Assembly: GCA_025359105.1 (NCBI GenBank)
Contig: JANYHK010000010.1
Span: forward strand, 39,698-103,697
Source: Myxococcales bacterium
Lineage (GTDB): Bacteria; Myxococcota_A; Polyangia; Polyangiales; Polyangiaceae
Reading direction: 5' to 3'
DNA: 64,000 bases
Shown: in pieces, positions 49,323 to 60,542 of the stretch
How the letters are laid out: each line of letters starts with the position of its first letter
How positions within the stretch are numbered: position 1 is the stretch's first letter
Program-made: the position numbers and the translations under genes
Notes under the pieces: generated by a model
The model's input: the letters and a program-made list of their open reading frames with translations, nothing else
Told to the model about the DNA's origin: nothing
Databases searched by the model: none

Positions 49323-51617
49323 TCAGACGGCCAGATCGGCGAAGCGCTTCCGGAGGAGCACGCTGGCGGCGTCGGCCGCGCAGTTGGCGCAGTAGCCAAA
49401 CTTGACGATCATGCGGTCGATCGTCTCCTGCGCCTCCTTCTTCCGGTCGTGGTCGAGGCCGCTCCCGTCCTCGCGAACCAGGACGACGATGTCGCGGGCG
49501 ATGGCGGCGATCTCCACGCGCTTGTCGGCGAATATCGCGTCGCGCATCCGGCGGATGTACTGGGGGAACACGATCGCGCCGTCGATCCTGGCGCCGGGGT
49601 GATCGATCGCCCACGCCGCGATGTTGCTGATCATCGCTTTCCGCCACTCCTGCGCCTCGGTCTTCACCTCTAGGAGGCGCTCGACCTCGCGCATCATCTT
49701 CTCGTCGGGCTCCTCGTAGTCGCCGGTGAGCTTGTTGCGGATGCGCTCCTTCTTCACCCACACGCTGACGTGCTGGACGTAGCGATCGAAGAGCTCGGCG
49801 TAGCGATCCTCCTCGATGAGGCCGCTCGACGCGTAGAGCTCGTGCTCCCATGCGATCGCGAGCCGGCCGGCGAGCGCCTCGCGGAACTGCTTCACGTCGT
49901 GGTATCCGCCGGCGATCGGCTCCTGCTGGAGCCACTCGAACTCGGCGCGCTGCTGGCAGAGCACGTCGATCTCGTCGAGCACGGCGAGGGGGTTCAGGCA
50001 CTTGTACGCCGTCGACTGCGCGGCATCGAGGAGGACGACGCGCATCTCGCGCGGGCTCGCGCCGACCCGGCCTTCGTAGATCGGGAAGGCGTCGCTCTCG
50101 GTGTAGACTTGGTCGGTGTTGGCGTGCAGGAGCTTCTGCGCGTCGGCCTCGAGCCGCTCCGGCGCCTGGCCGAGGGCGTAGAGGTCCATCTTCTCGAGCG
50201 CCGAGAGGCCGCTCACCGCCGCGGCGAGCGAGCGCGTGTGCTTCTCGGGGTTGGGTTTGCGCATGCGCGTGAGCACCGCGAACATCGCGGCCATCTTGGT
50301 CGCGTGCGGCGCCACGTGACGGCGGACCTGCGGCGCGACGTGCGAGTCGTAGATCGCCTGCTCCTGAATGTAGCTGCGCAGGTACGGCGTCTGCACGAGG
50401 TCGAGCCGGCCGCGGAAGCTGGCGAACTCGGCGTGGTCCTTGAAGGCGTCGAGGTGAAGCTCGTTCGCGCTGCCCATCATGACGCAGTTGAGCTGGACGT
50501 TCTGCATCGTGAGGTTGACCTCACCGGTCTCGACCGTCAGCTGCAGGTACTTGAAGGCATCGAGCGGACGCTTGAGCAGATCGCTGAACTCGAGGATGCC
50601 GCCGGCGGCCTCGACGAGCTCGCCCTTCGCCTCGTACAGCGTGATCGCCTGGAGCGACGCCGGCAAGGACGCGAGGCTCCGATCGGCCGTAATTTGACGC
50701 TCCGTCGCGTCGACGCTCATCTGCGGGCCGATCGTGACCGCGCCGACGCGGTACCGCTGGGAGATGAAGTAGCGCTCGACCTGCACGTGCTTCAGCACCT
50801 CGGCGTACGAACCGTCGTAGCTCGACAGGAGCGCCTCGAAGACCTGCTGGCTCTTGTGCGAGAGCTGCCCACGGAGGATCCAGTCGCTCGGCGGCTCGCT
50901 CCTCAGGTCCTTCTCCTTGAAGAGGCGCTCGAGCATCGCGCGGCGGTCCTCGACCGGGATGAGGAAGAGCGGGTGATCGCGGACCTCGACGAGGAGCTTG
51001 GCGTCGATCTCGTCGTCGGCGAGGTGCGCGTACGTCACGACGTTCTTCCCCGCGCCGTCGTCGCGGTTGCCGAAGCCGAGCGAGCCGCGCACCGTCTTGG
51101 TCGTCGGGAAGACCCAGTTGAAGCGGTAGAGGACCCCGTCGTCGCTGCTGGAGTACTGCTCGAGCGCGCGCATGATGCAGCCGACGATCGTGCTCTTCGC
51201 CGAGCCGTTCGGACCGTGCAAGAGGACGAGGCGGTTCGGGCGCCCCTCGCGCGCGAAATTGGAGAGCGCGCGGTAGAGCTCGTCCTGAACGTGCTCCTGG
51301 CCGATGAGCGCCCCCTTCGGGAGCACGCCGACGCCCACATGCGTCGCGCCGGGCTGCCGCGGCGACGGCTCCCACGGAAGATCGAACAGATTGTACCGCG
51401 TGAACTCCCCCCACGGATGCTTCACCTTCGTCGTGCCGAAGTGGTCGAAGCAGTCGCGCACGTACCGGCTCGCGTCGCGGGCGTAGCTCACCGGATCGGC
51501 GGCGAAGAGATCGAGGTACTCGGCGAACGACAGGACCCGCCGCCCGCGCTGGAATCGTCGCTCGACGCTCTCGGCGACGGACTTGATCTGGGCGGCGATG
51601 TCGCGCGGCTCGCTCAT
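49323..51617 (-). CDS. prkA: PrkA-family serine protein kinase (AAA-type)
   Basis: A 764-residue PrkA/YeaG-type protein, longer than the usual 640-690. The N-terminus has FAEYLDLFAADPVSYARDAS, and the AAA core has Walker A HGPNGSAKST near residue 135, LSYDGSY-type (LLSSYDGSYAEVLKHVQVER in parts) and GILEFSDLLKRPLDAFKYL. The PrkA C-terminal domain has YLRSYIQEQAIYD, DVKQFREALAGRL and WVKKERIRNKLTGDYEEPDE. A final Cys pair (FGYCANCAAD) is notable. In other bacteria PrkA acts with YeaH and SpoVR in stress, sporulation and nutrient responses; neither partner is here. The ATG start is clear, and a MATE exporter gene follows 4 bp after the stop. Confidence 0.93.
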   Translation of the reverse strand: MSEPRDIAAQIKSVAESVERRFQRGRRVLSFAEYLDLFAADPVSYARDASRYVRDCFDHFGTTKVKHPWGEFTRYNLFDLPWEPSPRQPGATHVGVGVLPKGALIGQEHVQDELYRALSNFAREGRPNRLVLLHGPNGSAKSTIVGCIMRALEQYSSSDDGVLYRFNWVFPTTKTVRGSLGFGNRDDGAGKNVVTYAHLADDEIDAKLLVEVRDHPLFLIPVEDRRAMLERLFKEKDLRSEPPSDWILRGQLSHKSQQVFEALLSSYDGSYAEVLKHVQVERYFISQRYRVGAVTIGPQMSVDATERQITADRSLASLPASLQAITLYEAKGELVEAAGGILEFSDLLKRPLDAFKYLQLTVETGEVNLTMQNVQLNCVMMGSANELHLDAFKDHAEFASFRGRLDLVQTPYLRSYIQEQAIYDSHVAPQVRRHVAPHATKMAAMFAVLTRMRKPNPEKHTRSLAAAVSGLSALEKMDLYALGQAPERLEADAQKLLHANTDQVYTESDAFPIYEGRVGASPREMRVVLLDAAQSTAYKCLNPLAVLDEIDVLCQQRAEFEWLQQEPIAGGYHDVKQFREALAGRLAIAWEHELYASSGLIEEDRYAELFDRYVQHVSVWVKKERIRNKLTGDYEEPDEKMMREVERLLEVKTEAQEWRKAMISNIAAWAIDHPGARIDGAIVFPQYIRRMRDAIFADKRVEIAAIARDIVVLVREDGSGLDHDRKKEAQETIDRMIVKFGYCANCAADAASVLLRKRFADLAV

Positions 51618-51644
51618 GGAGCAAAGCGTACCAGAAGAGCTGGG

Positions 51645-52085
51645 CTACTTCGCGTCGACGTCGAGCTGGATTTCCTGCTGTTCGAGCTGGCAGTTCTGCT
51701 CGGAGCAGACGCTCATCTTGTAGATGCCGATGATCTTCCCCTTCGCCGCGGTCGGCTTGAAGCGGATCGTCATCGTCCCCACCTTTTCGGTGTCCTTCGT
51801 GAAGTCGCCCGCGACCTTGGTGAAGCTGTCCTTCACGAACTCCACGTTCTCGCTGAGAGGCTTGTCGTCCTTCTTCGCGGGCGTGAACTTGTAGGGGTAC
51901 GTGTCGTTGATGTGGTACGCGCCCTGCGCCTCGAGGCGGAGTGTGAGCACGCACTCCTCACCCTTCTTGCAGGCACCGGTGGTGGCCTGGAGGACGAAGT
52001 TGTTCCCCTTGAAGTCTTTGGCGTCGGCCACGGGCGCAGAGAGCACGGCGGCGGCGAGCCCGGCGAGCGCGACGATCCGGTTCAT
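51645..52085 (-). CDS. Secreted protein of unknown function
   Basis: A 146-residue exported protein: signal peptide ending in ADA (about residue 21), then a beta-rich domain. It has two Cys close together in TTGACKKGEECVLTL and two more in MSVCSEQNCQLEQQ. The segment GAYHINDTYPYKFTP is reminiscent of the N-terminal domain of DsbD-like proteins and related deltaproteobacterial exported proteins, so a thiol-exchange role is conceivable but not shown. I chose ATG 52085; a frame to 52121 exists. It lies 27 bp upstream of prkA on the same strand. Confidence 0.72.
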   Translation of the reverse strand: MNRIVALAGLAAAVLSAPVADAKDFKGNNFVLQATTGACKKGEECVLTLRLEAQGAYHINDTYPYKFTPAKKDDKPLSENVEFVKDSFTKVAGDFTKDTEKVGTMTIRFKPTAAKGKIIGIYKMSVCSEQNCQLEQQEIQLDVDAK

Positions 52086-52146
52086 CGGGAGCGGCATTCC
52101 TGGCACCATTTTGTAGAGCACGGGGGATTGTGACTCAAGAACGGCT

Positions 52147-52992
52147 TCACTTCACGTAGAGCTCGAGGCGCGGGGAGAGGAGCTCTGCCGGAGGCGCGTC
52201 GCCCGCCGGGCCGCCGCGGTCCGGTCGCTCCTGAAACACTGCAATTGCAGGCGCTTGCACGCCGGAGGCGGGCGGGCGGGGCCCCCCGGAGGGCTGGGTA
52301 GGCAGGAACGCGAAGGGGATGCCGGTCGCGGTCGTCCCCTCGGCGATCACCGCGATGCCCTGGTCTCGCCGGTCGTGCTGGAGCCACCGGGCGACGATCG
52401 GACGGACGTCGATGCGCACGAGCACGCGCGACGTGCCGTCCACGCGGGTCGCCGCCGCCGCGGCTTCTTCGGTGCGCGGTTGCGTCGACCAGGACACCGC
52501 GAGGCTGTCCCAGGCGTCGACGATCCGCGTTGCGTGCAGCGAGACAGGGGAGGGGTCCGTGTCGGCGGCGTCGCTGCGGCCGAGGAGGAGGTACGCCTCG
52601 ACGATCTGTGTCTCCCTCGCGAGCGGCACCGAGAAGCGCGTGAGCAAGACGGCGCCGCCGTCCGACGCGCGGCCCAGCGTGAAGAGCGCAGGCATCGCGC
52701 TCGCAGCACGGACACCGTCGCCGCGACGAAGCCACGCGACATCGACCGGCGCGACGACCAGCCTGCGCACGACGGCCCCGGAGTCACCCTGCTCGGCGAT
52801 GGTCGGCGTCGTGCCGGCGTCACCCCCCGGCTGGCACCGGCCGGCCACGCAGATCCCGGCGGCGGCGGGACACTCGGTCGCCGCCGCGCACATCCGCGGC
52901 CGCTGCACGCACGCGACACCGCCGAACGCGGCGCCGGCGAGCGCGAGCCCGCACGCCACGAGGACACGACCTGCGAGGTGGTCCGGATGCAT
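52147..52992 (-). CDS. DNRLRE-domain lipoprotein
   Basis: A 281-residue secreted protein. The N-terminus has a signal sequence with Cys in [11 protein letters not shown] and a small Cys-rich segment ([17 protein letters not shown]) typical of myxobacterial surface lipoproteins. The body is a beta-sandwich of the DNRLRE/CBM96 type: [20 protein letters not shown], then SWSTQPR and [17 protein letters not shown], as in adhesive exoproteins, where the usual 'LRFDLS-IP' strand binds a carbohydrate or scaffold. The function is probably surface binding. Confidence 0.8.
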   Translation of the reverse strand: MHPDHLAGRVLVACGLALAGAAFGGVACVQRPRMCAAATECPAAAGICVAGRCQPGGDAGTTPTIAEQGDSGAVVRRLVVAPVDVAWLRRGDGVRAASAMPALFTLGRASDGGAVLLTRFSVPLARETQIVEAYLLLGRSDAADTDPSPVSLHATRIVDAWDSLAVSWSTQPRTEEAAAAATRVDGTSRVLVRIDVRPIVARWLQHDRRDQGIAVIAEGTTATGIPFAFLPTQPSGGPRPPASGVQAPAIAVFQERPDRGGPAGDAPPAELLSPRLELYVK

Positions 52993-53095
52993 GGGAAGCC
53001 GGCAAGACGCTACATGCTCTTCGGCAGCCGTAGAAGGCGATTCGAAGCCGGCGTCCGAGTCGGAATCGGGCCTGAAATTCTGCTACCGTCCCCTC

Positions 53096-54079
<984 letters not shown>

Positions 54080-54081
54080 CG

Positions 54082-55179
54082 ATGGCAAAGACCTCCGAGA
54101 AACCCGTCCCGATGTCGACGAGGCCGCCGCCGCCGCTGGCGCCGGTCGGCGACGGCAACGAGAGCGCCCTGTCGCCGCCCGGGCGCCCGCGCACGCTCCT
54201 CGCGACCGACAAGGTGTCCAAGTTCTACCCGGTGAAATCGGGGCTGTTCGGCCGCTCGCAGCAGGTCGTGCGCGCCGTCGACGGCGTGTCTGTGCGCGTC
54301 CGGCGCGGAGAGACGCTCGGCCTCGTGGGGGAGAGCGGCTGCGGCAAGAGCACGCTCGGTCGCATCATGCTGCGCCTCGTCGAGCCCACCTATGGCCGCG
54401 TCATCTTCGACGGGCGCGACATCCTCCCCCTCTCGCACGCCGAGATGCGCCCGCTCCGGCGCAAGATGCAGATCATCTTCCAGGATCCGTACTCGAGCCT
54501 GAACCCGCGCATGACGGTGCGCGACATCGTCGGGGAGGCGATTCGCATCCACAAGCTCGCGGCGACCAAGAGCGACGAGGACGCCCGCATCGCGCTTCTC
54601 CTGCAGAAGGTCGGCATGCGGCCCGAGGCGATGGATCGCTACCCCCACGAGTTCTCGGGCGGGCAGCGGCAGCGCATCGGGATCGCGCGCGCGCTCGCCG
54701 TCGAGCCGGAGTTCATCGTCTGCGACGAACCGATCAGCGCGCTCGACGTCTCCATCCAGGCGCAGATCGTCAACCTGCTCATGGATCTGCAGGACGATCT
54801 CGGCGTCGCCTACCTCTTCATCTCGCACGATCTGAAGATTGTCGAGCACGTGAGCCACCGCGTGGCAGTGATGTACCTCGGCAAGATCGTCGAGCAGGCG
54901 CCGGCCGACGCGCTCTACCGCGAGGCCCGCCACCCCTACACGCGCGCGCTGCTCTCGTCGGCCCCTTCGCTCGATCCGGCGCGCCGCAAGCTGCGCGTGC
55001 TCCTCGAAGGGGACGCGCCGTCGCCTATCGATCCGCCCGCCGGGTGCGCTTTCCACCCGCGGTGCACGCGCGCGATCAAGGGCACGTGCGACAAGGAGGT
55101 CCCGGCCCTCGCCGAGACGACGCCGGGCTCCGGGCACCGCGTGGCGTGCTGGAGTCCCTACGACGCCGAGGGCAAATGA
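54082..55179 (+). CDS. Oligopeptide/dipeptide ABC transporter ATPase (DppF/OppF)
   Basis: A 365-residue partner ATPase. An N-terminal extension of about 45 residues is Pro-rich and unusual. The core has [20 protein letters not shown], Walker [28 protein letters not shown], signature [16 protein letters not shown], Walker [15 protein letters not shown] and the C-terminal [17 protein letters not shown] cysteines. It should form a heterodimer with the preceding gene product. Its stop overlaps the start of a Ser/Thr kinase (ATGA), which suggests co-regulation or direct phosphorylation. Confidence 0.92.
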   Translation: MAKTSEKPVPMSTRPPPPLAPVGDGNESALSPPGRPRTLLATDKVSKFYPVKSGLFGRSQQVVRAVDGVSVRVRRGETLGLVGESGCGKSTLGRIMLRLVEPTYGRVIFDGRDILPLSHAEMRPLRRKMQIIFQDPYSSLNPRMTVRDIVGEAIRIHKLAATKSDEDARIALLLQKVGMRPEAMDRYPHEFSGGQRQRIGIARALAVEPEFIVCDEPISALDVSIQAQIVNLLMDLQDDLGVAYLFISHDLKIVEHVSHRVAVMYLGKIVEQAPADALYREARHPYTRALLSSAPSLDPARRKLRVLLEGDAPSPIDPPAGCAFHPRCTRAIKGTCDKEVPALAETTPGSGHRVACWSPYDAEGK

Positions 55180-56399
55180 GCGATCCGGAGACGACCACGC
55201 CCGCCGTCGTGAAACGGATCGGCCGCTACGAGGTCGTGCACCCGCTCGGGCAAGGGGGAATGGGGCGCGTCCTGCTCGCGCGCGACACCGTGCTCGGGCG
55301 CCTCGTCGCGCTGAAGCTCGTGCGCGAGGATCTGGGCCTGCCGCCCGAGCAGCGACTCGAGCTCTTCGATCGGATGCGCCACGAGGCGCGCGCGGCGGCG
55401 ACGCTGAGCCACCCCAACATGGTCACGCTGCACGACATGGGCGAGGAGCCGTCGGTCGGCCTCTACCTCGTCTTCGAGTACATCGACGGCCCGACGCTGC
55501 GCGACCGCTTGCACGACGGCGTGATGGACCCGCGCGACCTCGCGCGCCTGGCCCGGCAGCTCGGCGACGCGCTCGCGACTGCGCACGCGGCCGGCGTCAT
55601 CCACCGCGACGTGAAGCCGGAGAACGTGCTCATCGCCGCGACGGGCGCCAAGCTCGCGGACTTCGGCATCGCGCGCCTCCCCGACTCCACGCTCACGCGC
55701 GTGGGTGTCGTGCTGGGGACGCCGGCGTACGCCGCGCCGGAGTCGCTGGCGACCGGGGAGTTCGGGCCCGAGTCGGATCAGTTCTCGTTCGCGTCGACTC
55801 TGTACGAGGCGGTGACGGGCGTGCGCGCCTTCCCGGGCTCCGACACCCTCCACGTGGCAGCGCGCATCGCGACCCAGGACGTGGCGCCCGTCGAACCGAC
55901 GACCGCCTTCGACGCGCGCGCGGTCAACGCCGTGTTCGCGCGGGCGCACAGCAAGGATCCGAAGAAGCGCTTCGCGTCGTGCCGGGAGCTCGGCGAGGCG
56001 CTCGCGAGCGCGCTGGAGCGGCGACCGTCGCTGCCGCCGCCCATCGACGGGCCGCAGAGCGTGACGCGCTCGTCGATCTCGCTCGTGCCCCGGTCGACGC
56101 TGCGCGCGCAGAATATCGCCGCCGGCGCCGCAGCGATCGTCATCCTCGGGCTCCTCGTCCTCGGGCGGCGCGGCGCAGACGAGGGCGACGGTGCGTCCCT
56201 CAAGCAAGTGAGCTCGTCGTTCGCGAACGCCATCGCGACGCACGCGCCTGCCCGACGCGATCCGCCCGCGCGACCCACGCCGCGGCAAGACGCGGGGGTG
56301 GCCCGCGAGCCGGACGCGGCGCTGCTCGCGGCGCCGCATGCATCCAGCCTCGAAGATGCGGCCCGCGCGGCGGACGACGCCGGCGCCGCTACACCCTGA
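55176..56399 (+). CDS. Membrane-anchored Ser/Thr protein kinase
   Basis: A 407-residue Hanks-type kinase. The catalytic domain (about 15-280) has the Gly loop [12 protein letters not shown], Lys in [28 protein letters not shown] and the segment [19 protein letters not shown]. One membrane helix follows near residues 308-330 ([16 protein letters not shown]), then an Ala/Pro-rich tail of about 75 residues, probably outside the cytoplasm, without a recognised sensor. Its ATG overlaps the stop of the DppF-type gene. The C-terminal coding end overlaps the convergent acyltransferase-like gene by 11 bp. Confidence 0.92.
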   Translation: MSDPETTTPAVVKRIGRYEVVHPLGQGGMGRVLLARDTVLGRLVALKLVREDLGLPPEQRLELFDRMRHEARAAATLSHPNMVTLHDMGEEPSVGLYLVFEYIDGPTLRDRLHDGVMDPRDLARLARQLGDALATAHAAGVIHRDVKPENVLIAATGAKLADFGIARLPDSTLTRVGVVLGTPAYAAPESLATGEFGPESDQFSFASTLYEAVTGVRAFPGSDTLHVAARIATQDVAPVEPTTAFDARAVNAVFARAHSKDPKKRFASCRELGEALASALERRPSLPPPIDGPQSVTRSSISLVPRSTLRAQNIAAGAAAIVILGLLVLGRRGADEGDGASLKQVSSSFANAIATHAPARRDPPARPTPRQDAGVAREPDAALLAAPHASSLEDAARAADDAGAATP

Positions 56400-57393
56400 A
56401 GAAGAGGCGCATCCGGTAGAGCCACGCGGCGAGCAGCCACTTGGCCGCCAGGATGACGAGCGCCGCGAGCGCTGCGCCCAAGGCCGGCCTGAGCACGGCG
56501 CGCAGCGGGCCGTTCAAGAGCCCCGACAGGACGTAGACGACGAGCGAGTTCATCCCGACGACGACGAACGGGAGCGCCGCACCCCGCGCACCGAGTACGT
56601 CGACGAGCGCGTACGCAACGGCGAGTCCCAGGCAGGCCCACCCGGTCGCGAGGAGCCCGAACGACGCGGTCCAGACGTGCTTCACGATCGGCACTACCTC
56701 ACCGAGCGCGAGGCCCGCCGCTATCCCCGCCGCGCCGAGGCCCGCGAGGGTGCCCAGGATCGCCTGGCGCGGGCGCGACGACGCGACGAGCTCACCGGCG
56801 AGCACGCCCGCGAGCACCGTCGCCGCGCTCGAGACGAACGCCAGCGTGACATACCCGTCGGTGTCGACGGGCAGCCCCACGAGGCGGTCGAGCGCGCGCC
56901 CGGCGTTGTCCGCCTTTACCCACGGCGGCACTTCCCTCGCCCACCCGTAGCCCACGAACGCCGCGGTGTGTGCCGCGAGCAGCCCCGCCGCCGCACCTGC
57001 TTTCACGGCCGTGCGCTGCCCGAGCACCGCGAACGCGACCAGGTAGCTGAGCGCGATCTGCTGGAGGACGCTCACGAGGCCGAGCGCCAGGCGCTGCGTC
57101 TGCCACACGTCGAGCAGCACCCCGAGCACCATGAGCCGCGCGGCCCGACCGAGCGCTTCGACTGCACCGCGCCGGCGCGCGAGCGGCATCGCGATCCCCA
57201 CCGTGAACATGAACGCGGGCTGCACGACGTCCCAGAGCGTGCAGCCCTCCCACTCCGCGTGCTCGAGCTGGCGCGCGATCCATGCGAGGCGCGTGCCCTG
57301 GACTCGGGTGAGCGCGAGGCCGCCGCCGCTCACGAGCAGCAGCATGACGAGGCCACGGTAGGCGTCGACGGAGACGACCCTGCGTTCGGTCAT
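56389..57393 (-). CDS. HGSNAT/NagX-like acyltransferase-type membrane protein
   Basis: A 334-residue integral membrane protein with about nine or ten helices. It opens with RVVSVDAYRGLVMLLLVSGG, matching the DUF5009/heparan-alpha-glucosaminide N-acetyltransferase-like family (NagX), and has the family's HAEWEGCTLWDVVQPAFMF segment and PLARRR loop. Relatives transfer acetyl groups to sugars across the membrane; the bacterial substrate is usually unknown, but peptidoglycan or chitin-derived amino sugars are suspected. It is convergent with the kinase gene and has no obvious operon partner. Confidence 0.87.
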   Translation of the reverse strand: MTERRVVSVDAYRGLVMLLLVSGGGLALTRVQGTRLAWIARQLEHAEWEGCTLWDVVQPAFMFTVGIAMPLARRRGAVEALGRAARLMVLGVLLDVWQTQRLALGLVSVLQQIALSYLVAFAVLGQRTAVKAGAAAGLLAAHTAAFVGYGWAREVPPWVKADNAGRALDRLVGLPVDTDGYVTLAFVSSAATVLAGVLAGELVASSRPRQAILGTLAGLGAAGIAAGLALGEVVPIVKHVWTASFGLLATGWACLGLAVAYALVDVLGARGAALPFVVVGMNSLVVYVLSGLLNGPLRAVLRPALGAALAALVILAAKWLLAAWLYRMRLFFRV

Positions 57394-57449
57394 GGCACGC
57401 GACTATCGCATGCCGCGAAGGTCAGCCCTCACCTGGATCGTCGAGCGGA

Positions 57450-57890
57450 TCAGCGCCCCTCTCGTCGCGTGCTGGATGCAACCGTGTCCAGCGTGACGAC
57501 GCCGCGACGGAGGAGAGCGACGAAGCCTGCGTAGACCTCGGCGCGCGGCAGCCCGACGGCGTTGGCGATCTCCGCGAGGGTCGAGTGCCCGTCGACCTGG
57601 AGGAGCAGCACGGCGGCGCGGTGGTCGAGCGACGTCGGACGCAGACCCGTGTCCACCGGGACGAGGAGATCGAGGGGAAGGCCCGGCGCGCGCATCGTGC
57701 CGGTCTCGGCCTCGCGGAGGTCTAGCGGAGGGACGAGCGTAGGGCGCGTGGAAGGCGGCCGGCTCTCTCCGGTCCCCGCCAGCGCCATGAGGTGACCGTC
57801 CGGAAGGACGCGGAACTCGCCCGAACCGACCTCGGGCGAGGCGAACGTCAGAGGCGTTCTATACGACGACAGCGGCTTGCCCACGGGCAC
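57450..57890 (-). CDS. Small protein with winged-helix-like regulatory tail
   Basis: A 146-residue protein of unknown function. The N-terminal half is unstructured and Pro-rich. The C-terminal 70 residues (LDHRAAVLLLQVDGHSTLAE, then IANAVGLPRAEVYAGFVALL and RRGVV) match the winged-helix-like tail found at the C-terminus of many myxobacterial signalling proteins. The start is GTG. It lies 156 bp downstream of mmsA on the same strand; a link to that gene is not shown. Confidence 0.65.
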   Translation of the reverse strand: MPVGKPLSSYRTPLTFASPEVGSGEFRVLPDGHLMALAGTGESRPPSTRPTLVPPLDLREAETGTMRAPGLPLDLLVPVDTGLRPTSLDHRAAVLLLQVDGHSTLAEIANAVGLPRAEVYAGFVALLRRGVVTLDTVASSTRREGR

Positions 57891-58046
57891 TGGTAAAGCA
57901 AGCCGTGATCCAGCCAGCCGTCACGGGCGGGCCCGTTGAGTTCCGAGGGGTTGGCGTTGGCGCGGCCCGCCACAGTCGAGCGGCAGTCCATGCGGCCGGG
58001 GCCCTTTTGTGGACCGCGAGAACACGGTCCCTCGCCGTGCCGGGCG

Positions 58047-59555
58047 CTACTTCGTCGACGGGAACGAGTAGATCGCCCCCTCCCGCACGCCCGCCGAGGG
58101 CCAGCGCTGCGTGATCGTCTTTCGCTTCGTGTAGAAGCGGACGGCATCGGGCCCGTAGGCGTGCAAGTCGCCGAACAAGGAGCGCTTCCAGCCGCCGAAC
58201 GAGTGGTACGCGACGGGCACCGGCAGCGGCACGTTCACGCCCACCATGCCGACCAGGATGTGGTCGGTGAAGTACCGCGCGGCCTCGCCGTCGCGCGTGA
58301 AGATGCACGTGCCGTTGCCGTACTCGTGCGCGTCGATCAGGCGCATCGCCTCTTCGAGCGTCTTTACCCGCACGACGCCGAGCACCGGGCCGAAGATCTC
58401 TTCCTTGTAGACGACCATGTTCGGCTTCACGTGGTCGAAGAGGCACGCGCCGAGGAAGAAGCCCTCCTCGTGGCCGGGCACCTTGATCCCGCGTCCGTCG
58501 ACGACGAGCGTGGCGCCCTCGGCGACGCCCTGATCCACGTAGCCCTTCACCTTCTCGAAGTGCTGCCGGGTGACGAGCGGGCCCATGTCGTTCTTCGCGT
58601 CGGTGCCGGGGCCGACCTTCATCTTCGCGATCTCGGCCTTGAGCCCGGCGACGACCTTGTCGGCCGTGGCGTCGCCCACCGCGACGACGAGCGGGATGGC
58701 CATGCAGCGCTCGCCGCACGAGCCATAGGCGGCGCCCATGAGCGCGCGGACCGCGTTCTCGATGTCGGCGTCGGGCATGACGACGGCGTGGTTCTTCGCG
58801 CCGCCGAGCGCCTGCACGCGCTTGCCGTTGGCGCAGCCGCGCGTGTAGATGTACTCGGCGATCGGCGTCGAGCCGACGAAGCTCAGGGCCTGGACGCGCG
58901 GATCGTCGAGCAGCGCGTCGACCGACTCCTTGTCGCCGTTGACGACGTTCAGGATGCCGGGCGGAAGGCCCGCCTCGAGCGCGAGCTGCGCGATGAAGAG
59001 GGCGCTCGACGGATCGCGCTCCGAGGGCTTCAGTACGAACGCGTTGCCGCACACGACCGCCATCGGCCACATCCAGAGCGGCACCATTGCGGGGAAGTTG
59101 AACGGGGTGATGCCGGCCGTCACGCCGAGGGGCTGCAGCTCGCTCCATGAGTCGATGCCGGGGCCCACGTTGCGACTGTGCTCGCCCTTGAGGAGCTCGG
59201 TCGCATACGACGCGTACTCGACGTTCTCGATGCCGCGCTGCAGCTCGCCCATCGCGTCGCCCGCCACCTTGCCGTGCTCGGCGGTGAGGAGGCCCGCGAT
59301 CTTCTCGGCGTGCATCTCGAGCAGGTTCTTCAGCTTGCTCATCACGCGCGCGCGCTTCAATGTCGGCGTCGCGCGCCAGGCCGGGTACGCCTTCTCGGCC
59401 GACGCGACCGCCGCCTGGACCGTGGCCTTGTCGGCGAGCAGGACGCGCTTCTCGGCCTTGCCGGTCGCGGGGTTCCAGACCTCCTGCGAGCGGTGGGGGC
59501 CCGTGACGGTCTTACCGTCGATCCAGTGACCGATGATGGGGAGATCTTGGGGCAT
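58047..59555 (-). CDS. mmsA: Methylmalonate-semialdehyde dehydrogenase (CoA-acylating)
   Basis: A 502-residue aldehyde dehydrogenase of the MmsA type. It oxidises methylmalonate semialdehyde to propionyl-CoA (valine and thymine breakdown) or malonate semialdehyde to acetyl-CoA (inositol breakdown). Family features are TPFNFPAMVPLWMWPMAV, LKPSERDPSSALF, FVGSTPIAEYIY, the catalytic Cys284 in GERCMAIPLV, EEIFGPVLGVVRV and the C-terminal GDLHAYGPDAVRFYTKRK, all diagnostic of MmsA among the dehydrogenases. Length and start match the family. The other genes for valine or inositol catabolism are not here. Confidence 0.95.
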   Translation of the reverse strand: MPQDLPIIGHWIDGKTVTGPHRSQEVWNPATGKAEKRVLLADKATVQAAVASAEKAYPAWRATPTLKRARVMSKLKNLLEMHAEKIAGLLTAEHGKVAGDAMGELQRGIENVEYASYATELLKGEHSRNVGPGIDSWSELQPLGVTAGITPFNFPAMVPLWMWPMAVVCGNAFVLKPSERDPSSALFIAQLALEAGLPPGILNVVNGDKESVDALLDDPRVQALSFVGSTPIAEYIYTRGCANGKRVQALGGAKNHAVVMPDADIENAVRALMGAAYGSCGERCMAIPLVVAVGDATADKVVAGLKAEIAKMKVGPGTDAKNDMGPLVTRQHFEKVKGYVDQGVAEGATLVVDGRGIKVPGHEEGFFLGACLFDHVKPNMVVYKEEIFGPVLGVVRVKTLEEAMRLIDAHEYGNGTCIFTRDGEAARYFTDHILVGMVGVNVPLPVPVAYHSFGGWKRSLFGDLHAYGPDAVRFYTKRKTITQRWPSAGVREGAIYSFPSTK

Positions 59556-59663
59556 TACGGGCTTGCCTTACCACACATCGCGGCGCGGTCCAGGTGACGA
59601 GGTCGGACGCCCGTCCCCGCTTGGGTGACGTGGAGGCCGGGCGATCCCGTATTATCCGGAGCG

Positions 59664-60542
59664 ATGAAGGTCGCCATCCTCACGATGCCCGGAGGTAGCT
59701 TCGTCACGCACTACCTCGTAAAGCACCTCGAGGTGTGCGGCATCGTCGTGGACGTCGGCCCGTGGGGCAGCGCGAAGAAGCCGCCGCCGCCCAAGTCGGC
59801 GCTCGAGAAGCTCGCCTACCACTACACGCGCGGGGGCGTTCGCGCGGCGGGGCGCGCGCTCGCGAAGAAGCTCCTCCGGCAGCCTGAGCGGGACCCGTTC
59901 GCCGACGCCGCGCGCGCCGAGGAGGCGCACCTGGCGCGGCTCGACACCATGCTCGTCGGGTACCCCTTCCTCGCGAAGCGCACCGATCTGCGCGAATTCG
60001 CGCCGCTCGAGGAGGTCGCGGCCTTTTACGAGCTTCCCCTCGTGAAGGTGCAAAACGTCAACGGCGCCGATTCGGAAGCCGCGCTCCGCGGATGGGCGCC
60101 CGATCTCGGTATCATCGTCGGCGGTCGCATCGTGAAGCCGAACATCCTCGGCGTCCCGAGGCTCGGCATGCTCAACAAGCACTCGGCGATCCTCCCCAAG
60201 CACCGCGGCCTCTCCGGGGAGTACTGGTGCCTCTATTACGAAGACTTCGAGCACCTCGGCGTGACGGTCCACTACGTCGATCCGGGCCTCGACAGCGGGA
60301 ACATCCTCGTCCAGAACAAGCTCGTGTTCGAGAAGGGAGACACACCCACCTCGCTGCGCTTCAAGAGCGAGGTCGCGGGGCGCGAGGCGATCGTCGCGGC
60401 TGCGCGCCTGATCGAGCGCACCGGCACCAAGGGCACGCCGCAGGACGAGGCGCAGGCGACGACGAACAAAGCGCCGACGCCGGCGACGGACAAGGAGCTC
60501 TACGCGAAGCTCCCGAAGCTCTGGGAGAGGTACGGGGCGTGA
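59664..60542 (+). CDS. Formyltransferase-family protein
   Basis: A 292-residue protein with the formyltransferase N-fold (as in Fmt, PurN and ArnA). It has the catalytic-type HSAILPKHRG (HxSLLP variant with His and Asn in NKHSAILP), upstream DLGIIVGGRIVKPNIL and the C-terminal catalytic Asp in VDPGLDSGNIL. The folate-binding N-terminus MKVAILTMPGGSFVTHYLV is divergent. It lacks the Fmt C-terminal tRNA domain, so it probably formylates an amino sugar or another small amine. The stop overlaps the ATG of a polysaccharide-deacetylase-like gene (TGATG), a tight functional coupling. Confidence 0.85.
   Translation: MKVAILTMPGGSFVTHYLVKHLEVCGIVVDVGPWGSAKKPPPPKSALEKLAYHYTRGGVRAAGRALAKKLLRQPERDPFADAARAEEAHLARLDTMLVGYPFLAKRTDLREFAPLEEVAAFYELPLVKVQNVNGADSEAALRGWAPDLGIIVGGRIVKPNILGVPRLGMLNKHSAILPKHRGLSGEYWCLYYEDFEHLGVTVHYVDPGLDSGNILVQNKLVFEKGDTPTSLRFKSEVAGREAIVAAARLIERTGTKGTPQDEAQATTNKAPTPATDKELYAKLPKLWERYGA

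Noticed and set aside
49770..52133. A 787-codon open frame on the plus strand across prkA and its neighbour
   Set aside because: It spans two real genes in antisense and is Leu/Arg-rich without domains; PrkA motifs on the minus strand are clear.
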